Source: JAOAFZ01 sp964412815
Lineage (GTDB): Bacteria; Patescibacteriota; Microgenomatia; UBA1406; GWC2-37-13
NCBI GenBank assembly: GCA_964412815.1
Contig: CAYPQF010000026.1
Coordinates: forward strand, 186,001 to 250,000
Direction of reading: 5' to 3'
Length of the DNA stretch: 64,000 nucleotides
Below are positions 9,268 through 16,807 of the stretch, piece by piece; position 1 is the first letter of the stretch, and every line of letters starts with the position of its first letter. A program made the position numbers and the translations under genes. The notes under the pieces are model-generated. The model saw nothing but the letters and a program-made list of their open reading frames with translations, was not told the origin of the DNA and did no database searches.

Positions 9268-10209
9268 ATGAAGATTCTAATTACCGGAGGTTCAGGATTT
9301 ATCGGGTCTCACCTTTCCCATCGATTGATCGAGGACGGACATGACGTGACGATTATTGATAACTTTATCACCGGTAATAAACAGAATGTTGCAGATATTC
9401 TGCATCATGAGCGTTTTACCTTAATCGAAGCAGATCTTACTACCTATTCGCTGGACAAACTCCCTGCATTCGATATCATATTTCACCTTGCCTCACCCGC
9501 ATCTCCGGTGCAGTACTGGAAATACCCCGTAGAGACACTCCGTACTAATGCCGAAGGGACATATCACGTGCTTGAGCATGCCAGAACGCATCCGGGTACC
9601 CGGGTCGTGCTTGCATCAACATCTGAAGTCTATGGCGACCCGCTGGTACATCCTCAGACTGAAGATTACTGGGGTAACGTCAACCCGAACGGTATCCGTT
9701 CCTGCTATGACGAAGCAAAAAGATACGCTGAAGCCATTTGTTTCGCATACTTCCGCACTTATAAGATTGGCCTTCGTGTCGCTCGTATCTTTAACACTTA
9801 TGGTCCGAACATGGAAAAAGATGATGGCCGGGTGGTCTCAAATTTTGTCACCCAAGCACTGAAGCATGAACCGATTACGGTGTATGGTGATGGAACTCAG
9901 ACACGATCCCTCTGCTATGTCTCTGATATGGTCTCCGCATTACTTGCCTTGTCTATGACCGACGGTATTGACGGGGAAGTAATCAATCTGGGAAATCCGA
10001 ATGAAAAAACAGTTACCCAGATAGCTGAACTGGTAAAAGATATGACACAAACCCCATCAGAAATCGTGTATAAAGAAATAGACGCCGACGATCCGAAGCG
10101 CAGAAAACCGGATATCACTAAAGCAAAAAAATTGTTACATTGGGAACCTGTCGTACCTCTTGAAGATGGGCTTGAGAAGACAATCGCCTATTTTAAAACT
10201 ATTGTATGA
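9268..10209 (+). CDS. UDP-glucuronate decarboxylase (UDP-xylose synthase)
   Basis: An SDR enzyme that decarboxylates UDP-glucuronate to UDP-xylose. Evidence: N-terminal TGGSGFIGSHL, the HLASPASPVQYWKYPVETL segment typical of UXS proteins, STSEVYGDP, and the RSCYDEAKRYAEA block containing the catalytic Tyr and Lys. The motif RIFNTYGPNM is also typical. The length of 313 residues fits the soluble form. It is tightly packed between ugd (5-bp gap) and the glycosyltransferase (4-bp overlap), which supports a UDP-glucose to UDP-glucuronate to UDP-xylose route feeding surface glycans. Confidence 0.92.
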   Translation: MKILITGGSGFIGSHLSHRLIEDGHDVTIIDNFITGNKQNVADILHHERFTLIEADLTTYSLDKLPAFDIIFHLASPASPVQYWKYPVETLRTNAEGTYHVLEHARTHPGTRVVLASTSEVYGDPLVHPQTEDYWGNVNPNGIRSCYDEAKRYAEAICFAYFRTYKIGLRVARIFNTYGPNMEKDDGRVVSNFVTQALKHEPITVYGDGTQTRSLCYVSDMVSALLALSMTDGIDGEVINLGNPNEKTVTQIAELVKDMTQTPSEIVYKEIDADDPKRRKPDITKAKKLLHWEPVVPLEDGLEKTIAYFKTIV

Positions 10210-11327
10210 AAAAAACGGCTGTTATCGTACTGCCTACCGTAAATGAAGCGGGTAACATTGAGACCGTGTTAAACGGTATTTTTGATGTGGCTCAAACGAT
10301 TGAACGCTGGGATATTCATGTTCTGGTTGTTGATAGTGACTCCAGTGACGGTACCCCGGAACTTGTCGAAACACGTAGTAAAAAGAACAAGCATCTACAT
10401 CTGCTGAAAACAAAAAAAGAAGGTCTGGGAAAAGCATATATCCGTGGATTCCGTCATGCTATCGACGAACTCAAAGCATATGTGATCTTTGAGATGGATG
10501 CTGACATGTCTCATGATCCAAAAAAAATCCCTGAGTTCCTGGCACATATCGAAAACGGTGCTGACTTTGTAATTGGATCACGATATCGTAAAGGCGGATC
10601 GATCCCCGCAGACTGGGCATTTCACCGGAAACTGTTTTCTTCGGTCGGCAACATTATTATCCGCTGTGGCTTTATGAATCTGAGAATTACAGATTGGACA
10701 TCAGGATTCCGTGCCATTAAAAGCTGGGTTATTAATCAGACCATCAGCAAAGTTGATACCTATACCGGATACGTGTTCCAGGTGGCCATTCTGGACAATG
10801 CGAAAAAAAGTGGCGCCATGATTGCAGAAGTACCGATTCAGTTTATAGACCGCAAAGAAGGCAAGTCAAAAATTGATAGCTTTGAGTATATCATGCAGAC
10901 CTTACTCTATGTTTTTTTTGAGTCTTCTTTTGTGAAGTTTGTGATCGTAGGAGGAACCGGCTTTATTCTGGACTCCACGCTGCTTTACATTCTGGTGCAT
11001 CAGGCAGAACTGTTGCCGACATTTGCCAAGTTGATTAGCGCGGAGAGTGCTATTGTCAGTAACTATACATTGAATAATTACTGGAGCTTTTCACACAAGA
11101 AACTAGACCCCAGCATTCAGCAATATTTTAGAGGGCTCTTAAAGTTTAATATTGTTTCTTCCGGAAATATCTTAATCCAGACGATTGGCATTACCATCCT
11201 CACGAGTCTCTTTGGTACGCGTCTGATTCTGTTATTCAATGCTCTGATTATCTTTTTCTTTGTCATTCCATACTCCTACTTCTTCTACAATAAATTTATC
11301 TGGAAAGACTCTAAATCAAAGAAATAA
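10206..11327 (+). CDS. DPM1-like polyprenyl-phosphate glycosyltransferase with GtrA-like domain
   Basis: The N-terminal part (about 1-230) is a GT2-fold domain with VLPTVNEAGNIETV, the acidic nucleotide-binding FEMDADMSHDP and VIGSRYRKGG, as in dolichol-phosphate mannosyltransferases. The C-terminal part (about 240-370) has four hydrophobic helices beginning FVKFVIVGGTGFILDS, typical of the GtrA family that handles lipid-linked sugars. It would charge a polyprenyl phosphate with a single sugar for use on the outer face of the membrane. The ATGA overlap with the UXS gene places it in the same operon, so the sugar might be a pentose or hexose from that pathway; the donor is not known. Confidence 0.9.
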   Translation: MKKTAVIVLPTVNEAGNIETVLNGIFDVAQTIERWDIHVLVVDSDSSDGTPELVETRSKKNKHLHLLKTKKEGLGKAYIRGFRHAIDELKAYVIFEMDADMSHDPKKIPEFLAHIENGADFVIGSRYRKGGSIPADWAFHRKLFSSVGNIIIRCGFMNLRITDWTSGFRAIKSWVINQTISKVDTYTGYVFQVAILDNAKKSGAMIAEVPIQFIDRKEGKSKIDSFEYIMQTLLYVFFESSFVKFVIVGGTGFILDSTLLYILVHQAELLPTFAKLISAESAIVSNYTLNNYWSFSHKKLDPSIQQYFRGLLKFNIVSSGNILIQTIGITILTSLFGTRLILLFNALIIFFFVIPYSYFFYNKFIWKDSKSKK

Positions 11328-11368
11328 CATCGTGTTTACGTGAGCAGAATAAATACTATGATTCCTCG

Positions 11369-12310
11369 TTACTGAGCAGGCTCGTCTGTAGATTCGTCCG
11401 CCTTTTCAGCATAATCACTTGAGATCCATCCCTGGGTGGTACTATCTATTTTAATTTTGTACCATCCCTCGGTTTCTTCGACCACTTCATATGTTTCGTC
11501 TGGATTAACTTTTTTAATCTCCTTAGCACCAACGTTTGGCTCTTCACGTACCCGGAGCCAGCCGGTAGGTGTATCGAGAATGGTAACGGTAGTTGCATTC
11601 GGATCGGTAGTTTCGGTCTCTGAGTCACTTTCTGCAACTTTTGCACTGCCGCTTGCTTCTGCTGCTTTCTTTTTTTCGGCTTTCTCTTTTGCTTTCTGAA
11701 TCTCTTCTACACTCTTTTGTGTCTGATCCAGTGCCAGCTTAAATGAAGTATTCGTTCTAAAGGCGGGATCTACGTTAATTTTATGAGTACGACGGAAGAA
11801 TCCGGGCATAAATACTGAGACCTCGTGATCGCCCTTTACCACGTCTTTAATCAATAGAGGAGAGACTCCTTTCTCATCATTGTTCAAATACACTATTGCC
11901 CCACTGGGTTCTGTTTCTACATATATTTCTCCGGTACCTTTTTCTGCCGGCTTTTCTTCCATTGGCACGACGGAGAACATCTCTCCAGCGGAGGTAACAT
12001 CAGACGAACCAAGTTCTCGGTTAATATACGTTACAGATTTGTTATACACTCTTACTTTTCCCTCCCAGGATACGGTATCTGAGGCAACCCCTTCCGGAAT
12101 CAGCTTTACCAGATATTCCCCTTCATCCAGCTTCTGTTCAAACGGAGTTTTTCCCATAGCAACATTATCAACAAAAACACCAGCGGTGGGTGACGCTACA
12201 ATCTTGAGTCGGCCGCTTTTCCCTCTATTTTTAATGACAAATTCGTTTACAACGAGAAATATGGCGAAGCCAACAAGGAGCAGGAGAAGAAATAGTATTT
12301 TCTTTTTCAT
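11369..12310 (-). CDS. membrane-anchored PEGA and SH3-domain surface protein
   Basis: One N-terminal transmembrane helix or signal anchor (after MKKKILF) is followed by a first PEGA-type repeat (GRLKIVASPTAGVFVDN... with GKTPFE), a second PEGA domain (GEIYVETEPSGAIVYLNN...), a short Lys/Ala/Glu-rich coiled stretch, and a C-terminal bacterial SH3 domain (GWLRVREEPNVGAKE... ending GWISSDYAEK). The Met at 12310 was chosen because it directly precedes the membrane helix; in-frame starts at 12325 and 12355 are possible, and a -10 like TAGAAT lies just upstream. It probably binds envelope or cell-wall material. It is divergent from radA. Confidence 0.82.
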   Translation of the reverse strand: MKKKILFLLLLLVGFAIFLVVNEFVIKNRGKSGRLKIVASPTAGVFVDNVAMGKTPFEQKLDEGEYLVKLIPEGVASDTVSWEGKVRVYNKSVTYINRELGSSDVTSAGEMFSVVPMEEKPAEKGTGEIYVETEPSGAIVYLNNDEKGVSPLLIKDVVKGDHEVSVFMPGFFRRTHKINVDPAFRTNTSFKLALDQTQKSVEEIQKAKEKAEKKKAAEASGSAKVAESDSETETTDPNATTVTILDTPTGWLRVREEPNVGAKEIKKVNPDETYEVVEETEGWYKIKIDSTTQGWISSDYAEKADESTDEPAQ

Positions 12311-12371
12311 ACGACCAGTAACCATTATTCTAATGAACTTCATTTGATTATGCAAGCCAGAGGGTATCTGC

Positions 12372-12377
12372 TAGAAT
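12372..12377 (+). promoter_or_regulatory. -10 box TAGAAT for radA
   Basis: TAGAAT, preceded by the extended -10 motif TGC, ends exactly six bases before the radA ATG at 12384. This predicts a leaderless transcript. Confidence 0.55.
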
Positions 12378-12383
12378 GGACCC

Positions 12384-13664
12384 ATGTATATTTGCACTGA
12401 ATGTGGATACCAGACAGCCGGATGGATGGGGAAATGCCCAAACTGCGGCAACTGGAATACCTTGGTCCAAAGTCAAAACTCTGATAGCGGTTCGAAAGGA
12501 AAAAACGTGGAAAAACTGGGTCTCACTCCTCTTTCAAAGATCACTACCTCACGAAAAGACCGTATCAAGACACATCTCTATGAGTTTAACCGTGTTCTCG
12601 GCGGTGGGTTTGTAGCAGGAGAAGTAGTTCTTCTGACGGGTGAACCCGGTGTCGGAAAATCTACGGTACTACTCCAGGGGCTCCAAAACCTGAATACCCT
12701 GTATATCTCAGGAGAAGAAGGAGCTGAGCAGATTCGTGACCGGGCAGAACGGTTAGGTGTTGATCTCGAAAAGTTTACCTTTTCCAATACCGTGCAGGTC
12801 GAAGGAATTATCGAAGGAGTAAGAGAGCATGCAAAGTCATTTGATGTAGTGGTTCTTGATTCAATTCAGACACTGTACTCAGAAAAACTCGATAGTCAGC
12901 CAGGCAGTGTCTCTCAATTACGGGAAATTACCTATGGTCTGGTTCAGCTCGCAAAGGAGCTGCAACTGCCCATGATCATTGTCGGTCACGTCACCAAAGG
13001 TGGGGATGTTGCCGGTCCGAAAACACTGGAGCATATCGTGGATGCCGTATTCCTGTTTGAAGGTGAGCGCATTTCCCAGTACCGCATTTTACGTGCTCAA
13101 AAGAACCGCTTTGGGTCAACCGATGAGATTGGGATCTTTGAGATGCAGTCTAAAGGACTGGTAGAGATTAGCGAGTCGTTTGCCTTTTTCGAGGATCATG
13201 GAACCGTTCCCGGAAAAGCGATTGCCGGCATAATCGAAGGCAAGCGCCCCCTCTTTTTTGAGATTCAAACACTGGTTGTGCCAACTTCTCTTGCTATGCC
13301 GCGCCGGGTAGTAAAAGGTGTCGATTACAATAAACTGCTGCTCTTACTGGCAGTCATGCGCAAGCATCTCAATCTTCAGCTGGATAAGTTTGATATCTAT
13401 GTGAATGTTGTGGGAGGAATTGATGTAAAATCTCCAGCCGCTGATGTTGCCATCGTGGCCTCTCTCATCTCATCTATGAAGAATGTTGCTCTTCCATCAG
13501 GAACCGTGTTTATCGGGGAAATGGGGCTGTTGGGCGAAGTGCGGGCCGTACATTCAGAAGGGAAAATTATTCAGGAAGCAAAACGATTGACGTTTAGGAA
13601 TATTTACTCCTCAAAGTCAACAAAAAATATCAAAGCCCTTATCGCCGCGGTGACTCGAGAATAA
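12384..13664 (+). CDS. radA: DNA repair protein RadA/Sms
   Basis: A RecA-fold branch-migration ATPase acting in recombinational repair. Three parts are visible: an N-terminal four-cysteine zinc finger (CTEC...CPNC), a RecA-like domain with Walker A GEPGVGKST, the RadA-specific KNRFGSTDEIG motif, and a C-terminal Lon-protease-like domain without an obvious need for proteolysis (VVGGIDVKSPAADVAI...). The length of 426 residues is slightly short but complete. Its last 26 bp overlap the convergent RodZ-like gene (13639-13664). Confidence 0.95.
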   Translation: MYICTECGYQTAGWMGKCPNCGNWNTLVQSQNSDSGSKGKNVEKLGLTPLSKITTSRKDRIKTHLYEFNRVLGGGFVAGEVVLLTGEPGVGKSTVLLQGLQNLNTLYISGEEGAEQIRDRAERLGVDLEKFTFSNTVQVEGIIEGVREHAKSFDVVVLDSIQTLYSEKLDSQPGSVSQLREITYGLVQLAKELQLPMIIVGHVTKGGDVAGPKTLEHIVDAVFLFEGERISQYRILRAQKNRFGSTDEIGIFEMQSKGLVEISESFAFFEDHGTVPGKAIAGIIEGKRPLFFEIQTLVVPTSLAMPRRVVKGVDYNKLLLLLAVMRKHLNLQLDKFDIYVNVVGGIDVKSPAADVAIVASLISSMKNVALPSGTVFIGEMGLLGEVRAVHSEGKIIQEAKRLTFRNIYSSKSTKNIKALIAAVTRE

Positions 13665-14271
13665 AGACATCTTCCAGCACTGTCTGACGACCATTCGCAC
13701 CGGTCACTTCTATTCGCAAGGTATTTTTACCTTCTTTGAGCGGAAAGTCGTATTCAAATACCCCCTGCTGGTTCTGATACACTCGGTCTCCAAAGATGAG
13801 AATGGTCGCATCTGACTCCGATTTACCCTGGATCGTTACTTTTTCTACCGAACGGAATGAACGTTGTTGTGGCTGCGTCAATTCGATCTGTGGCGGCTTA
13901 AAGTAGAGAGACAGCTGATAGCCGAAGAAACCGGCAAAGCCTAAGAAGAGAACGAAGAGCAATGCAAATACTACTCTTTTGGTTTCGGATTTAAAATACT
14001 TGGATTCAACCCGGCGTTTAAAATGAACATCCTCTTTCCGTTCGTAGTCACGACGGAAATACGCAATCATCTTATCGACATCGAGGTCGAAAAACTTCGA
14101 GTAGTTTTTGATGATTCCGGTGATGTAAATTTTGGAAGAAAACGCAGACCAGTTATTTTCCTCGATTGCCTCGAGAAACTTTTCCCGTACCCGAATCTGC
14201 TTTTCAACCTGCTTAAGGGTTAATCCTCTCCGTTGCCGTTCTTTGCGTAAGATAGAACCAACTGAAAGCAT
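13639..14271 (-). CDS. RodZ-like helix-turn-helix membrane protein
   Basis: A cytoplasmic HTH domain of the RodZ type (residues about 5-70: SVGSILRKERQRRGLTLKQVEK...), a basic linker, one transmembrane helix near 105-128 and an extracytoplasmic beta-rich domain (about 135-210). This architecture matches RodZ-like proteins that link MreB or the elongation machinery to the envelope, though the outer domain looks more like a generic Ig-like or PEGA-style fold. It is the last gene of the minus-strand run after efp (5-bp gap) and overlaps radA convergently. Its role in cell shape is inference. Confidence 0.75.
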   Translation of the reverse strand: MLSVGSILRKERQRRGLTLKQVEKQIRVREKFLEAIEENNWSAFSSKIYITGIIKNYSKFFDLDVDKMIAYFRRDYERKEDVHFKRRVESKYFKSETKRVVFALLFVLFLGFAGFFGYQLSLYFKPPQIELTQPQQRSFRSVEKVTIQGKSESDATILIFGDRVYQNQQGVFEYDFPLKEGKNTLRIEVTGANGRQTVLEDVFILESPRR

Positions 14272-14276
14272 AAGGA

Positions 14277-14840
14277 TTATGATGCGCGTTCAACGTATTC
14301 TCCCGTTTCCGGGTTGACCACAATAGTTTCCCCCTGTTTGACGAAGAGAGGAACCTGAATCGTGACGCCTGTCTCCAGTACTGCCGGCTTTTTGGCTCCT
14401 GAAACAGTATCACCTTTTACGGCGTCTTCTGTCTCAACAATCTTTAACCGGACACTGGCTGGTGGACGAACATTGAGCGGCTGTTCGTTGTGAATATATA
14501 CGTAACAGATCTCGCCTTCTTTTAAGAAATCGGCAGTCTCTCCAACAACATCCAGTGCAATCTGGAACTGGTTGTATGACTGCTGATCCATAAAGTACAG
14601 AAATTCTGCGTCCTTGTACAGGAACTGCATCTGAATACTCTCTACTTCTACAACTTCAAGTGTTTCCATCGACTTGAAAGTAGGGTCGACCTGCTTACCC
14701 GTTGCGACGTTCTTGATACGGGTTCGCATTAAGGCTGAACCTTTCCCCGGAGAATAGAATTCTGCTTTTTGAATTTGATAAATTTCATCCTGATACTTGA
14801 TGAACTCTCCTTTTTTTAGATTACCTGCATTGACGTTCAT
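14277..14840 (-). CDS. efp: elongation factor P
   Basis: EF-P relieves ribosome stalling at polyproline stretches. All three domains are present in 187 residues. The tip loop of domain I reads YSPGKGSALMRT, so the residue modified in many bacteria is a lysine in the E. coli-like PGKG context. The C-terminal signature PLFVKQGETIVVNPETGEY is intact. The upstream gene (14855-15859) encodes an EpmA-type enzyme, which adds (beta-)lysine to exactly this residue in gamma-proteobacteria, so the pair probably forms a modification unit. The gap to the upstream gene is 14 bp. Confidence 0.95.
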   Translation of the reverse strand: MNVNAGNLKKGEFIKYQDEIYQIQKAEFYSPGKGSALMRTRIKNVATGKQVDPTFKSMETLEVVEVESIQMQFLYKDAEFLYFMDQQSYNQFQIALDVVGETADFLKEGEICYVYIHNEQPLNVRPPASVRLKIVETEDAVKGDTVSGAKKPAVLETGVTIQVPLFVKQGETIVVNPETGEYVERAS

Positions 14841-14854
14841 AGTCTGAAATATTG

Positions 14855-15859
14855 TTAACGAAAAGATATAAGGCGGGTGTCTTCGATCGAAGTGGTATCT
14901 GCAAAGATCATGCCCAGACGGTCAACTCCAATGGCGATACCGGCACAATCAGGAAGTCCTTGCTTCAACGCATCGATAAATCCCCAATCCACTAAGTGAT
15001 TAATTTTACCAGATTGTTCGCGCTCTTTCTGCTCATTTTGAAAGCGTAACTGCTGTTCTTGCCAGTCAGTCAATTCACTGTAGCAGTTTCCCAGTTCGAG
15101 ACCGTCGATATAAAACTCAAACCGCTGCGCAGTCTTGCCGTCTGGATTGGGCTTTGAAAGGGCGGCAAACTCTTTGGGATAATCGTAGAGAATAGTTGGA
15201 AATCCGTTTTTACCCAGATGCGGCTCAATCTCCTGTGCATAGATCTGGGAAAATAGATCCTCATAAGAAAATCCCTCCACTACGTACCCTTTTTCTGCCG
15301 CCTGTTTCAGGAACAGCGTGTGATCAAACAGCGTGGCCTCATTGATCCCGGCATATTGTTGAAACACCTGCGCAACGGTAACCTCTTCCCATTTCTCCAG
15401 TGAGATTGTGTTGCCTTGATAGGTGATCTGATCGGGTGAACCATATATCGACTGCGCAATTGCCCGGAGCATACTCAATACTTCTGTAGCAATGTCTTTA
15501 TAACTTGCTCCCTGTTTATAAAACTCAAGCATCGTAAACTCTGGAAAATGGCGTGGAGAGTGTGGCTCGCTGTTGCGAAATGATTTGCCCATGTAGTAAC
15601 AGTCCCCGATACCAGCCGTCAGTAGTCGTTTGATAAAGAGTTCAGGAGAGGGTGTTAGATACAGATCCTCGCGCGAATCCATGTAGGTAAAGGTAGTCTT
15701 GAAGATCTCCAGGTACCCTTCAGGAATCAACACCGGAGATAAGACGGGTAGTTCCAGTGGAAGATATCCTTTGTCCCGTAAATAGGAGTGAATTGCATCT
15801 TTGACCTGAACTGTTTTCAGATAGGCCTGCTTATTCTGAACAGTAGTAGAAATATTCAT
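14855..15859 (-). CDS. epmA: EpmA-type EF-P lysyltransferase (GenX/PoxA)
   Basis: A lysyl-tRNA-synthetase paralogue lacking the anticodon-binding domain, 334 residues. Class II motif 2 is seen as FRNSEPHSPRHFPEFTMLEFY and motif 3 as GIAIGVDRL. The alanine in GIAIG occupies the position where LysRS has glycine and E. coli EpmA has Ala298, known to set the preference for beta-lysine. It sits directly upstream of efp, its expected substrate, and its start overlaps the dnaJ stop at 15859. No EpmB-like aminomutase gene is in the window, so whether alpha- or beta-lysine is attached is open. A true short LysRS is unlikely because the anticodon-binding domain is missing. Confidence 0.88.
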   Translation of the reverse strand: MNISTTVQNKQAYLKTVQVKDAIHSYLRDKGYLPLELPVLSPVLIPEGYLEIFKTTFTYMDSREDLYLTPSPELFIKRLLTAGIGDCYYMGKSFRNSEPHSPRHFPEFTMLEFYKQGASYKDIATEVLSMLRAIAQSIYGSPDQITYQGNTISLEKWEEVTVAQVFQQYAGINEATLFDHTLFLKQAAEKGYVVEGFSYEDLFSQIYAQEIEPHLGKNGFPTILYDYPKEFAALSKPNPDGKTAQRFEFYIDGLELGNCYSELTDWQEQQLRFQNEQKEREQSGKINHLVDWGFIDALKQGLPDCAGIAIGVDRLGMIFADTTSIEDTRLISFR

Positions 15860-16734
15860 TACTTCAATTCCTTCTCTAACTCCTGTAACAGTTTTTTTGC
15901 TTTTCCACTGACCTGTTTTGGAACGGTGACCCGGAAGATAATGTACATATCCCCTTTTCGGTTTCCTCCTTGAGGATATGGAATACCATGCTCCTTCAGG
16001 CGCATCACCGCATTGGGCTGTGTTCCTGGTTTTACTTTCAGCTTAACCGGCTTCTCAAGGGTGGGGACCTCCACCGTGCCACCGAGTGTGGCCATGGTAA
16101 ACGGAATCTCCTTTTCCAGAATCAGGTTCTGATCTTCCCGTTTAAAAAACTCATGTGGTTTAACATCTACCTGGATATCAAACTCGTCAAACCGGATCTT
16201 CATACCGGAATCAACACCAGCTGGAATCTTAATCTTTCTGTTTTTACCAGAGATCACCGCTTCTTTTTCAATTCCTTTTACTGCTTCGTCAAAGGTCAGT
16301 GTCATGGTATAAACCGGCCGACGCACCCGTTGTCCCTGGGCGCCAAACGGAGATTGTCCCCCAAAAAACTGCTCAAAGATATCAAAGGGGTTGGAAAAAT
16401 CAAAGTCGAAGTTAAAATCCTGGGGATTGCCGGTGGTATACGTATACGTAAACGGCCCCTGTCCTCCATACGGATTTCCGCCGGCTGGACCACTGGCACG
16501 ACTGCCATACTGCTCGTAGGCGTTATGTCCCAGTTGATCGTAAACGCGTTTTTTCTCCGGATTCGATAAGGTTTCGTAGGCTTTATTAATCTTCTTAAAC
16601 ATCTCCTCCGCTTCTTCTTTATTATCTTTGTTACGGTCGGGATGCCATTTCAACGCCAGCTTGCGGTAGGCTGATTTGATCTCTTTTTCGGTGGCGGTCT
16701 TGGAAACACCTAAGAGCTGGTAATAATCTTGCAT
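15859..16734 (-). CDS. dnaJ: DnaJ/CbpA-type Hsp40 without zinc finger
   Basis: A co-chaperone that stimulates DnaK ATPase. The J domain occupies residues 1-70 with the HPD tripeptide (KWHPDRNKDN); a Gly/Phe/Asn-rich linker (about 75-130) follows, then the two beta-barrel substrate-binding domains (from RRPVYTMTLTFDEA to the end). The four CxxCxGxG zinc-finger repeats of class A DnaJ are absent, so it is class B or CbpA-like although it is the only Hsp40 in the dnaK operon here. It has 291 residues. Its stop overlaps the epmA start. Confidence 0.92.
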   Translation of the reverse strand: MQDYYQLLGVSKTATEKEIKSAYRKLALKWHPDRNKDNKEEAEEMFKKINKAYETLSNPEKKRVYDQLGHNAYEQYGSRASGPAGGNPYGGQGPFTYTYTTGNPQDFNFDFDFSNPFDIFEQFFGGQSPFGAQGQRVRRPVYTMTLTFDEAVKGIEKEAVISGKNRKIKIPAGVDSGMKIRFDEFDIQVDVKPHEFFKREDQNLILEKEIPFTMATLGGTVEVPTLEKPVKLKVKPGTQPNAVMRLKEHGIPYPQGGNRKGDMYIIFRVTVPKQVSGKAKKLLQELEKELK

Positions 16735-16807
16735 AGGGAATTATAGTTCATACAGATATGGAGATGCATAGGGCGCATCTCCATTCTGTAGAATTAACAA
16801 CAGGGAA

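Noticed and set aside
2938..10209. Possible use of UGA as glycine (as in SR1/Gracilibacteria)
   Set aside because: TGA ends several complete genes (2941, 6064, 7077, 10209, 21007, 52757) and no conserved protein requires an in-frame TGA.
14855..15859. EpmA-type gene read as a bona fide lysyl-tRNA synthetase
   Set aside because: It lacks the N-terminal anticodon-binding domain, carries the EpmA alanine in motif 3, and is adjacent to efp.
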